Notes: a model not told the origin generated them from the sequence alone. DNA of 34,061 bases from Nitrospira sp. (GCA_019636945.1 JAHBWO010000035.1:1-34061); one strand, 5' to 3'; numbered from the stretch's first letter, positions 1-9,989 are shown. Made by a program: numbers and translations.

Positions 1-248
1 ACGGCATAGGCCGGATAAGCAAACCGCGCAAGATGGTGATAATCCGACGCCCACATGATGAGGAAGGCCGCTGCACCGACCCCGATCCAGATGAGTTGCT
101 TGAGATAGTAAGGGGTCCCGACGCCACGCTGCCCATACGTCACACTGTAAATCGAGAGGACGCCGATCCCGAGAATGGCGAGAATCAACGCCACATAGCG
201 AATGTCGAAACTATCGAGCTCCCGATGTTCAGTCAACCGATTGATCAT
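1..248 (-). CDS. rodA: RodA, rod-shape SEDS peptidoglycan glycosyltransferase (N-terminal part, runs off the window)
   Basis: Only the first 82 codons are inside the window. The reading frame opens with ATG at 248 and runs off the left edge. It translates to a short polar N-terminus (about 18 residues), a hydrophobic segment (YVALILAILGIGVLSIYS), a short loop with YYLKQLIWIG, and the start of a second membrane segment. This matches the start of RodA/FtsW-family polymerases, which make glycan strands together with PBP2. The ATG overlaps the PBP2 stop codon (ATGA), so the two are probably translationally coupled, as in classical mrd operons. The product call rests on the N-terminal pattern plus the neighbouring mrdA and mreBCD genes; FtsW is unlikely in this context. 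Confidence 0.85.
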   Translation of the reverse strand, partial: MINRLTEHRELDSFDIRYVALILAILGIGVLSIYSVTYGQRGVGTPYYLKQLIWIGVGAAAFLIMWASDYHHLARFAYPAYA

Positions 249-2173
249 GAGTCGTTTGAGAAACGCCCTGGCCCTTCCATGCTGGGACGATCCGAGGTGA
301 CCGTTGGGACCTGCGGCGCAAGCTTCATATAGGTTTCAATGACTTCCTTGGCGAGCGGAGCCGCCGCAGCCCCCCCGTGCCCCATATGCTCACCAATCAC
401 AGCCACAGCGATCTTAGGCGACTCGACGGGCGCAAAAGCCACAAACCATGCATGGTCTCTAAACTTTTTCGGAATACTTTCCTCAGGCCCAGTGCGGAGG
501 GCCGCCACCTGCGCCGTACCGGTTTTCCCTCCAATCGTCACCACTGAAGACTTTGCCCGTGTCGCCGTCCCCTTCGTCACGACATCGGCAAGCGCGTCTT
601 TGATGAGACGGAAGGTTTCCGGCTTCACGGAGAGTTTCCCGCGTGGGACCGCCGGGATCTCCATCAGATTCCCGGTCGTTCGGTCCATCACCGCCTGCAC
701 CAGTCGAGGGCGGTAACTGACGCCGTTATTGGCAACGGTGCCGACTAAACTTGCCATCTGCAAAGGAGTCACCGTGACATAGCCTTGACCGATCGCGGCT
801 GAAATGGTTTCGCCCGGTAGCCATTGCTCGTTCTTGGCCTTCTGCTTCCACGCCGTCGACGGCATGATCCCCGATCGCTCCGACGGCAACTCCACCCCGG
901 TCGCCTTCCCAAGACCGAAGTCCTTGCCGAATTCCGCCATCACATCGATCCCCATTCGTTGCCCGACCGTATAAAAGTACACGTCGCAGGAATGGACCAA
1001 GGCGTTGTGGAGGTCAACGTACCCATGTCCGCCAGCCTTCCAGTCATGGTAGAGCCGTTTCCCGAACTGGTAGCCTCCGTTACAGAAGACGGTGCTCGAC
1101 GGTGTCATGGTTTTCGTTTCCAACGCGGCAATGGCCATTGGAATCTTGAAGGTCGAGCCTGGCGGGTACTGCCCCTGTGAGGCGCGATTGTTCAGCGGGC
1201 GCCCTTCATCTTGAACGATTTCCACCCACTGTTTGGCAGTGAGTTCTCGCGAGAGGACATTAGGATCGAAGCCTGGCCGACTAGCCATAGCCAGAATATC
1301 CCCGCTGGTCGGATCAAGCGCGACAATGGCTCCATGCTCTTCGCCGAGCAGGTCTTCGGCCACCTTCTGCAGTCGCGCATCAATGGTCAAATACAGATCA
1401 TTGCCGGCCTGCGGCCTGTCGACCACCGTGGCCCTTTTCTCATGACCGAGCGCATCGACCTCCACATTCTTCTGCCCAGCGACGCCTCGCATGTGTCGAT
1501 CATAGGACTTTTCCACCCCATACTGTCCCACGACACTGCCTTGATGGAGATCAAGAAATTCCGGCTTCTCCAGTTGCTCTCCGGAAATTTCCCCCACATA
1601 GCCCAAGATGTGAGCGGCCGTCATACCACCAGGATAATTGCGCTGCGACTCCACCTGGATCATGACCCCGGGCAGATCAAGCCGGTGCGATTCCACCAGC
1701 GTCGCATCGCGCAGCGTCATGCGATCCTTGATCTTTCGCGGAAGGAGCTTACTTCCCTTGGCCGTCAGTTTTTTTCGGACAAGAGCGGCGTCAAGACCGA
1801 GTAGATCGGTCAGCTGCTTGACCAACAGCTCCCGATCCTTCACGTCCTCCAATGTGACATAGAGGCTAAAGCTCGGCACGTTATTCGCCAGAAGCACCCC
1901 ATGCCGGTCATAGATCAACCCTCGAGCCGGCTCCAGCAAGACCTGTCTGGTCCGATTGTTTTCAGATAAATCGCGATAATAGGGCCCTTCGCGAATCTGC
2001 AGGTGCCAGAGTCGAAGCCCGAGCAGCGCAACAACCAACAGAAGCCCCACACGGAGAATGACCAGCCGCCGATGAAGATCCCCAACCTCTGTTTCTGGAT
2101 AATGAGCTGTCGCCACGTCACTGCCTACATCCGGGATTCCGACATCAACTGTTCTATGTTGAACTGACTCCAC
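245..2173 (-). CDS. mrdA: Penicillin-binding protein 2 (peptidoglycan D,D-transpeptidase)
   Basis: This 642-residue class B PBP cross-links peptidoglycan during cell elongation together with RodA and the MreBCD scaffold. One N-terminal membrane segment lies at about residues 36-58. It is followed by the PBP dimerisation/pedestal region (RGLIYDRHGVLLANN near 84-98). The transpeptidase domain shows the three penicillin-binding motifs: S340-T-F-K343 (catalytic Ser and Lys), SCD at 395-397, and K550-T-G. The final TGA overlaps the rodA start. The 5' end overlaps mreD by 49 nt if the ATG at 2173 is used. A GTG about 20 codons further in would reduce the overlap and still leave the anchor intact, so the exact start is uncertain. 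It is full length for the family. Confidence 0.96.
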   Translation of the reverse strand: MESVQHRTVDVGIPDVGSDVATAHYPETEVGDLHRRLVILRVGLLLVVALLGLRLWHLQIREGPYYRDLSENNRTRQVLLEPARGLIYDRHGVLLANNVPSFSLYVTLEDVKDRELLVKQLTDLLGLDAALVRKKLTAKGSKLLPRKIKDRMTLRDATLVESHRLDLPGVMIQVESQRNYPGGMTAAHILGYVGEISGEQLEKPEFLDLHQGSVVGQYGVEKSYDRHMRGVAGQKNVEVDALGHEKRATVVDRPQAGNDLYLTIDARLQKVAEDLLGEEHGAIVALDPTSGDILAMASRPGFDPNVLSRELTAKQWVEIVQDEGRPLNNRASQGQYPPGSTFKIPMAIAALETKTMTPSSTVFCNGGYQFGKRLYHDWKAGGHGYVDLHNALVHSCDVYFYTVGQRMGIDVMAEFGKDFGLGKATGVELPSERSGIMPSTAWKQKAKNEQWLPGETISAAIGQGYVTVTPLQMASLVGTVANNGVSYRPRLVQAVMDRTTGNLMEIPAVPRGKLSVKPETFRLIKDALADVVTKGTATRAKSSVVTIGGKTGTAQVAALRTGPEESIPKKFRDHAWFVAFAPVESPKIAVAVIGEHMGHGGAAAAPLAKEVIETYMKLAPQVPTVTSDRPSMEGPGRFSNDS

Positions 2174-2625
2174 ATCAGCCAGTAGATTGCCCCACCGATG
2201 ACCGCATCAAGACAGGCTTGCGGCAACGCCACATTCCAGATCGCCCACCACAAATCTTGTTGAGGACTTAGCTTCAGCACAACCGGAGTCACAAGTCCGG
2301 CCAGACACGACACCACCAGCAACCCCGACACGAGGACGAGAGGGCTCAGATACACCATTTGTCGTCCCGCTAGACCGGCGACCAACCCAAGCCCCCCCTT
2401 CAGCATGGCTCCGGTGAGCACATCCTGTGCAGAAAACAGACTCAACGCCCATCCGACTGCCACCCCGACCAACAAACCATCCAGCTCTCCGTTGATCAGT
2501 CCGATCAAACACACCGCCACGACACCAAAATCGGGCTTCACACCCCAGAGGGTGAGATGCGGCAGCAGTACGGACTGAACTGGGACAATCCCCACGATGA
2601 CGACACTGTACAGCAACGCCTTCAT
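2125..2625 (-). CDS. mreD: MreD, rod-shape-determining membrane protein
   Basis: This 166-residue, very hydrophobic protein has about five predicted membrane segments, with almost no long polar stretches. That fits MreD, the integral membrane partner of MreC in the elongasome. The sequence is weakly conserved in this family, so the call rests on size, hydrophobicity and its position between mreC and mrdA. Its ATG overlaps the mreC stop (ATGA). Its 3' end overlaps the proposed mrdA start by about 49 nt, which indicates tight coupling. Confidence 0.9.
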   Translation of the reverse strand: MKALLYSVVIVGIVPVQSVLLPHLTLWGVKPDFGVVAVCLIGLINGELDGLLVGVAVGWALSLFSAQDVLTGAMLKGGLGLVAGLAGRQMVYLSPLVLVSGLLVVSCLAGLVTPVVLKLSPQQDLWWAIWNVALPQACLDAVIGGAIYWLMWSQFNIEQLMSESRM

Positions 2626-3494
2626 GGCTTAGGCTTTGGCATACTCAATCGTTCTTTTTCTGCCGGTACGAGAGAGGACTGGATGACGAGCACTTCTTCA
2701 ATCCGGTTGGGATCAACCTCAGGTGTCAGTTCCGCGGACTGGAACAGGGCTTCCTCTTCTTTATCAATTCGCGTGATGGTGCCGATCGCGAGTCCTCGCG
2801 GAAACCCCTCAACCAGTCCCGACGTGACAACTCGATCACCTGGGCGCGCACCCGACAATAGTGGGATATACTTCAGTCGTGCCTGCCCCTGGGTCGTCCC
2901 TTCGACAATTCCCTCGTCTCTGGTGCGCTGAATCAGTCCCGCGATCGCATTATTCGGGTCCGTCACCAATAACACCACGGCGGTAGACGCCGTCGTTTTC
3001 ACAACCCGGCCGACAACTCCCGCGGGAGTGATCACACCCTGATCAGGCAAGATCCCGTCGGACGCCCCCTTATCCACAATGATCGTCTTGTACCAATTGC
3101 CGGTATCACGACCGATGACTTGAGCCGCGATCAATGTGGGCAGGGCTTGCCTTTTGAACTCCAGCAGGGTTGCCAGCCGCTCGGTGGCCGCGGCAGATTC
3201 TCGCAGTTGTCCGTTCTGTTCTTTCAGCAGTTCCAACTCTCGTTTCAACTGCCGATTCTCGTCTTCTATCCCCTGGAGCGCGACATAGCCGCCCCACACC
3301 CCAGCAATCCGATCATGAACTCCAGCCACGGCACTCAGCGGCCAACTGATGATCCATCCGAGCGGACCACCCACGCCTTGAAACACACTTTGGAGTTGAC
3401 CTGGCAGAAGCAGAAAGCCGAGGATCAGGACGACGGCAAGAACGAGGGCCACACGCCTGGCATTGGATGTCACGCGTAAATTAACCATCCACAT
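2622..3494 (-). CDS. mreC: MreC, rod-shape-determining protein
   Basis: This 290-residue protein has one N-terminal membrane anchor at about residues 14-32. A coiled-coil follows at about 75-100 (IEDENRQLKRELELLKEQNGQLRE region), and then the MreC beta-domain with VIGRDTGNWYKTIIVDKG and VVTSGLVEGFPRGLAIG. MreC is periplasmic, binds PBP2 and links it to MreB. The gene lies 14 nt after mreB and overlaps mreD by 4 nt. The start chosen is the first ATG; the ribosome binding site upstream is weak, and a second ATG lies two codons in. The length is typical of the family. Confidence 0.96.
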   Translation of the reverse strand: MWMVNLRVTSNARRVALVLAVVLILGFLLLPGQLQSVFQGVGGPLGWIISWPLSAVAGVHDRIAGVWGGYVALQGIEDENRQLKRELELLKEQNGQLRESAAATERLATLLEFKRQALPTLIAAQVIGRDTGNWYKTIIVDKGASDGILPDQGVITPAGVVGRVVKTTASTAVVLLVTDPNNAIAGLIQRTRDEGIVEGTTQGQARLKYIPLLSGARPGDRVVTSGLVEGFPRGLAIGTITRIDKEEEALFQSAELTPEVDPNRIEEVLVIQSSLVPAEKERLSMPKPKP

Positions 3495-3508
3495 GAGGGG
3501 ATGGGACC

Positions 3509-5084
<1,576 letters not shown>

Positions 5085-5109
5085 GGGATCTCCTTCTAAT
5101 TAGTGGCAA

Positions 5110-5138
5110 AGTATAACAAAATCGGCCAACTTGCACAA
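5110..5138 (-). promoter_or_regulatory. Sigma-70-type promoter for the RDD-mreBCD-mrdA-rodA operon
   Basis: On the minus strand, TTGTGC (5133-5138) and TATACT (5110-5115) are separated by exactly 17 bp. They lie about 25 bp upstream of the RDD gene start codon at 5084. This is the only good match to a housekeeping promoter in the divergent intergenic region for this direction. Confidence 0.6.
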
Positions 5139-5236
5139 ACAAAGAGCCAATTTTTCTGAATATTTTTTCGTACCCTCCCGAAAGAGCTCGTGAACACCTC
5201 ACGCATGAAATCTCCACACACCCTAAGAGCTGGCTC

Positions 5237-5265
5237 TTGCCTTCCGCCCAGCCCATAAGTACACT
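5237..5265 (+). promoter_or_regulatory. Sigma-70-type promoter for the SurA-N membrane protein gene
   Basis: On the plus strand, TTGCCT (5237-5242) and TACACT (5260-5265) are separated by 17 bp. Transcription would begin near 5272, leaving a short leader of about 24 nt before the ATG at 5296. Confidence 0.5.
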
Positions 5266-5295
5266 GTTACCCTCACAAAAGCAAAGAGGGGTTTG

Positions 5296-5997
5296 ATGAT
5301 TAAGACAATGCGAGAGGCATCACACAACTATCCGTGGCTGTTGAAGTCCATCATGGGGATCCTGGCCATTGCCTTTGTCATTACGATGGGCTGGTGGGGA
5401 TTCGGTGAACAGGCCGGTGGACCGGTCGCCAAGGTCGGCGAACAATCGGTTTCACTCGATGAGTTTAAGCGTACCTACGAGAACATGCACCGGATCTACA
5501 AGGACAACGTCAAGACCGAGTTCAAAGACGAGGAGTTCAAGGACTTCGTCATGGGCCAACTCGTCGACAGCCGCGTGTGGATCATCGCCGCCCAAGAGAT
5601 GGGAGTGCGAGTCTCCGACGCCGACTTGCGTGAATTGATCATGCAAACACCGGTCTTTCAGAAGAACGGCGCCTTCGACCCGGAGCTCTATAAACGTATC
5701 CTTGCCGCCAATCACCTCACTCCGGCGGCATTTGAGTCGATTCAGCACCAGGAAGTCTTGGCCAACAAAGCCCGCATGATCGTCCGAGATTCCGTTGCCC
5801 TGACGCCCGAGGAGATCGCCGAAGGGCAGTCGCTCATGACCAGACCTGCGGATGGTAACGACCCCGCGAAGATGGCTGAGGCCAAACAACGGGTCCTGGA
5901 CGACATGCTGTTGCAAAAGCAGCAACGCGCCCTCGTCTCATTTCAGCAGTCGATGAAAGCGAAGATTCCAATCACCATCCGGCGGGAGCTGCTATAA
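5296..5997 (+). CDS. SurA N-terminal/PpiD-like periplasmic chaperone without a PPIase domain
   Basis: This 233-residue protein has a short cytoplasmic N-terminus, one membrane segment (SIMGILAIAFVITMGWWGFGE, about residues 18-38), and a periplasmic SurA-N_3 type domain. That domain shows VAKVGEQSVSLDEFKRTYENM, DFVMGQLVDSRVWIIAAQEMGV and FQKNGAFDPELYKRIL. PpiD and SurA use this domain as a chaperone for outer-membrane and secreted proteins. The parvulin PPIase domain found in full PpiD (about 620 aa) is absent here, and the frame ends naturally at 5997. The start is ATG 5296, with GAGGGG just upstream; a TTG immediately before it is also in frame. It stands alone on the plus strand and is convergent with queA. 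Confidence 0.85.
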   Translation: MIKTMREASHNYPWLLKSIMGILAIAFVITMGWWGFGEQAGGPVAKVGEQSVSLDEFKRTYENMHRIYKDNVKTEFKDEEFKDFVMGQLVDSRVWIIAAQEMGVRVSDADLRELIMQTPVFQKNGAFDPELYKRILAANHLTPAAFESIQHQEVLANKARMIVRDSVALTPEEIAEGQSLMTRPADGNDPAKMAEAKQRVLDDMLLQKQQRALVSFQQSMKAKIPITIRRELL

Positions 5998-6067
5998 GCC
6001 TCTCTTGTTTTCCGATACATCCGCCAAACAGACTGCAGGCTTCCTCTTTCAGCTAGTCTTCGAAGAT

Positions 6068-6122
6068 CTCGGCGCGCATGAAGAAGATTTTTCAATAATT
6101 AGGAGGGCTTGTTCGCGCCGAG
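6068..6122. repeat. Inverted repeat with 9-bp perfect arms in a convergent intergenic region
   Basis: CTCGGCGCG (6068-6076) and CGCGCCGAG (6114-6122) are exact reverse complements separated by 37 bp. They lie between the 3' ends of the plus-strand SurA-N gene and the minus-strand queA. A further perfect palindrome TCTTCGAAGA sits just before the left arm (6057-6066). The long loop is unlike a compact intrinsic terminator, and no U-tract follows on either strand, so its role is unknown. Confidence 0.5.
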
Positions 6123-6159
6123 AGTGTTGAAACATATCCCTCTAGAATTCCATCCCACG

Positions 6160-7179
6160 CTAAAGTATCAGCATCGCGTCGCCATAGCTGTAGAAACGAT
6201 ATCGCTCCTGGACTGCCTCTTCGTAAGCCCCACGAATCTGGTCGATCCCGGCGAAGGCTGAGACCAGCATCAGCAAGGTCGTCTTGGGCAGGTGAAAGTT
6301 CGTCATCATCGCATCGACAATCTTGAACTCAAATCCCGGGGTGATGAAGAGTCGGCTTTCGCCGGACAACGGCATCATCTCGCCCTTCTCTTTCATAACT
6401 GTTTCAAGCGTCCGGACGACCGTCGTCCCGACCGCAACCACCCGCCCACCAGCACATTTCGTCTTGACGATCGCCTTGGCCGTATCCTCGCTGACGCGAA
6501 ACACTTCTCCTCCCATCCGATGGTCCTCGATCCGGTCGGTCGTCACCGGCTTGAACGTACCGGGGCCGACATGCAGGGTCACAGTTGCAATGTTGATGGA
6601 GGCTTCGCGCAGTCGTTGAAACAGGTCTTCGGTAAAGTGCAGTCCTGCGGTCGGGGCAGCAATCGCCCCCTCATTTTTCGCAAAGACCGTTTGATACCAC
6701 CGATGATCCTCGGGAGTCGGTATGCGTTTGATGTATGGGGGAAGCGGCATCGTCCCCCGTTCATCAAATAGCCGTGCGATAGGCACCGAGCTCTGAACCG
6801 CTATCTCTGTCCCTGTTGCATCACGTTTGACGATTGTCGCGTGGGATTGTCGATCAAATTCGATGACTTGCCCGACTCGAAACGTCCCCTTCACCATGAT
6901 TTCCCATCGTCGATCGCCCAGCGCCTTCACAAACAGCACCTCGACCGGCGTTCCCGTCGACTTTTTGATTCCCGGCACCCGCGCAGCCATGACCTTGGTA
7001 TCATTCACCACAAGGAGGTCCCCTGGCTTCAGCAGACCCGGAAGATCCGCGACATGCTGATGTGCGAACTGCTTCCTCACTCGATCCACAAGCAGCAACC
7101 GCGCACGATCGCGAGGGCTCACCGGCTGCAACGCAACCAGGGACGGGTCAAAGGGAAAGTCAAACTCGGACAGTTGCAT
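6160..7179 (-). CDS. queA: QueA, tRNA preQ1(34) S-adenosylmethionine ribosyltransferase-isomerase
   Basis: This 339-residue enzyme transfers and isomerises the ribosyl group of S-adenosylmethionine onto preQ1 at tRNA wobble position 34, giving epoxyqueuosine. Family signatures include LSEFDFPFDPSLVALQP at the N-terminus, VVNDTKVMAARVPG, AAPTAGLHFTEDL, TLHVGPGTFKPV and the C-terminal MTNFHLPKTTLLMLVSAF. The ATG at 7179 was chosen because the protein then begins MQLSEFDFPFD, as in other QueA proteins. An upstream in-frame ATG at 7242 would add 21 residues unlike the family. No strong ribosome binding site is visible. It lies downstream of the SpoIID gene on the same strand, with a 247 nt gap. 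Confidence 0.96.
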   Translation of the reverse strand: MQLSEFDFPFDPSLVALQPVSPRDRARLLLVDRVRKQFAHQHVADLPGLLKPGDLLVVNDTKVMAARVPGIKKSTGTPVEVLFVKALGDRRWEIMVKGTFRVGQVIEFDRQSHATIVKRDATGTEIAVQSSVPIARLFDERGTMPLPPYIKRIPTPEDHRWYQTVFAKNEGAIAAPTAGLHFTEDLFQRLREASINIATVTLHVGPGTFKPVTTDRIEDHRMGGEVFRVSEDTAKAIVKTKCAGGRVVAVGTTVVRTLETVMKEKGEMMPLSGESRLFITPGFEFKIVDAMMTNFHLPKTTLLMLVSAFAGIDQIRGAYEEAVQERYRFYSYGDAMLIL

Positions 7180-7426
7180 TAGCCCACATTGTTTATGATG
7201 GTTCGACCCCATCGACCAGCACAGTGTCCCGAGCACCGTCAAGCCTTCGACCCCACTCAGGCTCGACCCTGAGCGATGTTGAGAGGTCGAGTGACAAAAC
7301 CGTTTTAGCCGCGCCTATTGTGAAGTCTCCGACTCCGGAAACGAGAGACGCTTCACGTTTCACGAACGACGAATATCGTGGTGGCGCATCAGCGGTTGCA
7401 GTAGGAGCACTCATGAAGAATGCCGG
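7180..7426. other. Intergenic region between spoIID-like gene and queA, with a hairpin
   Basis: These 247 nt carry no convincing gene. Short frames exist on both strands but lack ribosome binding sites and family resemblance. The only structure seen is the nested palindrome at 7244-7286, listed separately. Confidence 0.6.
7244..7286. repeat. Nested palindrome (hairpin) in the spoIID-queA gap
   Basis: An inner perfect stem CTCAGG (7256-7261) / CCTGAG (7268-7273) has a six-base loop. It is enclosed by an imperfect outer pair, CCTTCGAC (7244-7251) and GTTGAGAGG (7278-7286). The composition, with TTCGAC and CTCAGG blocks, resembles dispersed intergenic palindromes seen in several environmental bacteria. 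No second copy is obvious in this window. It could act as an RNA processing or termination element between the two genes. Confidence 0.4.
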
Positions 7427-8665
7427 TTAGGACGGAGGGGCCAAAGAAGCGGGAGGAGCAGACGGTCTTTGCGTCAATGCCGCATCACGCAGTTCCGTTC
7501 CCGGATAGTAATAACTCAGGATGCTTGAAAACGAATAACCCAGCTCTGCCAATTCTTTTGCTCCCCACTGGCAGAGACCGACCGCATGACCGGCTCCGTA
7601 GCCGAAAAGGACAAGGTCCTGTCCGATCGACTGAACGGTAAATTGAGTACTGGGAACAATCGTATATCCTACCGCTCTACGGAGATCTTCACCTCGTATT
7701 ACCAACTCCCCGTTCGAGTGTATAACTCGCAATGTCGCCACTCGTCCGGCACGGCTGTACGACTGCGGAGCGACATGGGAAATCGACCCCACTGAAAATC
7801 CCTGCTGCCGAAGATTCTTCTCGAGCGTCTCGATCTTCACCGATGCCCTCCACTGATAATAGGGAGACTCGATGTCGAACGGACACTCCACGCCCTTCAA
7901 ATAGGGGAGATCCTTTGACCATACGGTCATCGCATCTTCTGTCACGCCCGCCGCCGTGGAGGAAAACGCAGCGTAGATCGGCGCCCCTTGGTAGGTCACC
8001 ACGAGCCCCCTGGTGGACTCCACTGCCGCGATCACTCGGACATCAATGCCTTGGCGCCCACGATAGACCTGATCTTGAATGCCGGCCACCACATCGTACG
8101 CTCGAGTGGAATTCAGCATATGTTGGTACAATGCATAGGTCCTGGTCGCGACGGCCTGCACCTTCAGCATCTCCGGATGCCACGTTGAATTCACTTCTTG
8201 CGGCACGACACCTTTGACATATTCCTCGAGATCAACTTGGTTGACGAGAAGACGGCTCTTCCCTTTTCGAACGAGCTGAAGCACTCCACCGACGTGAAGG
8301 GCGCCATTCTCCTCAGCGGTGTGCGCCGTGGGTCGGTTCCCGGGTCCATTCAGCCAAACCGTGAGATCGTGATTGCCTGCCCGTAGTGTGAGTCGATCCG
8401 TCACCACCGGTTTGCCGTTCAGGATGAGGGCATGGCCTCGCACCTTAATCTTGAGCACTGAGCCATAGGACCAGGCCTGATTCCGTTCGTCAGTCACCCA
8501 AAGAGTCTGATCACTTGTCACTTCGAGCTGCTGAACATCGGATACCAATAGGACGCGAATCGATTGCGCCGCCTGAGCCTCCGGCACCATGCCCGCCCCC
8601 AGGCAGATTCCCAATCCCGCAGCCCCGGCCCAGAGCCGTGCTGCTGTCATCTTCGGAAGAGCCAT
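7427..8665 (-). CDS. SpoIID/LytB-domain protein, secreted
   Basis: This 412-residue protein has a signal peptide (about residues 1-32, ending in EAQAA) and a SpoIID/LytB domain from about residue 120 (NGALHVGG...VNQVDLEEYVKGVVPQEVNSTWHPEMLKVQAVATRTYAL). It continues through YQDQVYRG-type and GYGAGHAVGLCQWGAKELAELGYSFSSILSYYYPGTEL motifs. SpoIID proteins are lytic transglycosylases acting on denuded peptidoglycan; the key Glu would be in VPQEV near residue 156. In Gram-negative non-sporulating bacteria such homologues are periplasmic and poorly studied. The ATG at 8665 overlaps the DUF2905 gene by 19 nt, so coupling is likely. The C-terminus is Pro/Ala rich. Confidence 0.9.
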   Translation of the reverse strand: MALPKMTAARLWAGAAGLGICLGAGMVPEAQAAQSIRVLLVSDVQQLEVTSDQTLWVTDERNQAWSYGSVLKIKVRGHALILNGKPVVTDRLTLRAGNHDLTVWLNGPGNRPTAHTAEENGALHVGGVLQLVRKGKSRLLVNQVDLEEYVKGVVPQEVNSTWHPEMLKVQAVATRTYALYQHMLNSTRAYDVVAGIQDQVYRGRQGIDVRVIAAVESTRGLVVTYQGAPIYAAFSSTAAGVTEDAMTVWSKDLPYLKGVECPFDIESPYYQWRASVKIETLEKNLRQQGFSVGSISHVAPQSYSRAGRVATLRVIHSNGELVIRGEDLRRAVGYTIVPSTQFTVQSIGQDLVLFGYGAGHAVGLCQWGAKELAELGYSFSSILSYYYPGTELRDAALTQRPSAPPASLAPPS

Positions 8666-8904
8666 CCTAGAATATAGAATAGCAGACTCAGAAGAACACT
8701 GAGAACGATACTGGTGGCGATAGGAAAGTAGAAGCTGACATTCTCACGTTTGATGGAAATGTCACCGGGCAATTTACCGAGCCAACTCAGGCTATTTCCA
8801 AAACCAGGAATCCGGTCAAGGGCGATTAGCAATATCCCCAGCGCAACAATCCCAAACCCTACTCCAATGAGGATCTTCCCAAGGGTGGCCCATTCCGGCA
8901 TCAC
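8647..8904 (-). CDS. DUF2905 small membrane protein
   Basis: This 85-residue protein has two membrane segments (about residues 8-28 and 60-82) flanking the conserved DUF2905 motif with LGKLPGDISIKRENVSFYFPIATSIVLS. The family is widespread and of unknown function. It is commonly encoded beside cell-envelope or RNA-modification genes, and here it overlaps the SpoIID gene. ATG at 8904 fits the family length. It lies 55 nt downstream of asd. Confidence 0.88.
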   Translation of the reverse strand: MMPEWATLGKILIGVGFGIVALGILLIALDRIPGFGNSLSWLGKLPGDISIKRENVSFYFPIATSIVLSVLLSLLFYILGWLFRR

Positions 8905-8959
8905 TCGTGATCCCTCTGAACAATGGAACCTTTCAGCTCCGCAGTCTTATGACGTAGTA

Positions 8960-9982
8960 TCAGCCATTTATCAAACACTCTGCGATCTGAATCGCGTTCA
9001 ACGCCGCACCCTTGCGAAGATTGTCGGATACCACCCAGAGGTTGAGACCATTGGCGATCGATTCGTCTTCCCGCACGCGGCCGATGTACACCTCGTCTTT
9101 TCCCGTCGCATCGAGCGGCATGGGATAGAGTTTCTTTGCCGGATCATCGTAGACCAGCACGCCAGGCATCGCCGCGAGCGCCGCACGTGCCTCATTCGCG
9201 TTTAATGGACGTTCCAATTCGATATTGATCGCTTCGGAATGGCACCGCAGCACCGGCACGCGCACGGTCGTGGCAGTCACTCTGAGATTTGGTGCTCCGA
9301 GAATCTTTCGGGTCTCCTTCGCGATCTTGATCTCCTCTGAACAGTCGCCTTCCTCGTTGAATGAGCCGATGTGCGGCAAAAGGTTAAAGGCGATTTGGTA
9401 GGGATAGACTTTGGTCGTGATGTCACGAAACGCCAAGAGATCCTTTGTCTGGTCCATCAACTCATCCATGGCCGCCGACCCGGTTCCCGATACGGATTGG
9501 AAGGTCGTCACCACCACGCGCTTGACCCCTACCGCATCGTGAAGCGGCTTCAGCGCCATGACCAACGGGGTGGTCGTGCAGTTGGGAATGGATACGATGC
9601 CTCGCGGCATGTCTCGTAATGCCGCCGCATTGACCTCCGGAACCACCAGCGGGACCTGTTCATCCATACGAAAGACAGCGCTATCATCGATGACGGCAAT
9701 CCCGGCGGCGCCCAATCGCTGCCCATAGTCCTTGCTGATCGCATCAGTCGCGGAGATAAAAGCCAGATCGACGCCATCGAACGACGAGGAGTCCGTCAGT
9801 TCCTCAACTGTCCACTCCTTTCCTTGACACGCCATAATCTCGCCCACAGATCGCTTGGAGGCAAACAGTCTCAGACTTGCCAGCGGGAACTGCCGCTCCT
9901 CCAATATTTCTAAGGTTTCCTGGCCGACCGCGCCGGTTGCGCCAAGGATGGCCACTGTATACCCTTGTTTCTTCTTCAGCAT
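8960..9982 (-). CDS. asd: Aspartate-semialdehyde dehydrogenase
   Basis: This 340-residue enzyme reduces L-aspartyl-4-phosphate to L-aspartate-4-semialdehyde with NADPH, the branch point to lysine/diaminopimelate, threonine and methionine. It shows the nucleotide-binding loop GATGAVGQ (residues 14-21), the catalytic cysteine motif SIPNC135TTTPL, the substrate motif FQSVSGTGSAAMDEL, and the late VPVLRCHSEAINIEL histidine region. The ATG at 9982 lies seven bases after the NHL gene. Its ribosome binding site GGAG overlaps the NHL stop codon, so translation is probably coupled. The length is typical. Confidence 0.97.
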   Translation of the reverse strand: MLKKKQGYTVAILGATGAVGQETLEILEERQFPLASLRLFASKRSVGEIMACQGKEWTVEELTDSSSFDGVDLAFISATDAISKDYGQRLGAAGIAVIDDSAVFRMDEQVPLVVPEVNAAALRDMPRGIVSIPNCTTTPLVMALKPLHDAVGVKRVVVTTFQSVSGTGSAAMDELMDQTKDLLAFRDITTKVYPYQIAFNLLPHIGSFNEEGDCSEEIKIAKETRKILGAPNLRVTATTVRVPVLRCHSEAINIELERPLNANEARAALAAMPGVLVYDDPAKKLYPMPLDATGKDEVYIGRVREDESIANGLNLWVVSDNLRKGAALNAIQIAECLING

Positions 9983-9989
9983 GCAGCGT

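Noticed and set aside
1211..1804. 197-aa open frame on the plus strand opposite mrdA
   Set aside because: Antisense to the PBP2 catalytic region, no ribosome binding site or recognisable domain.
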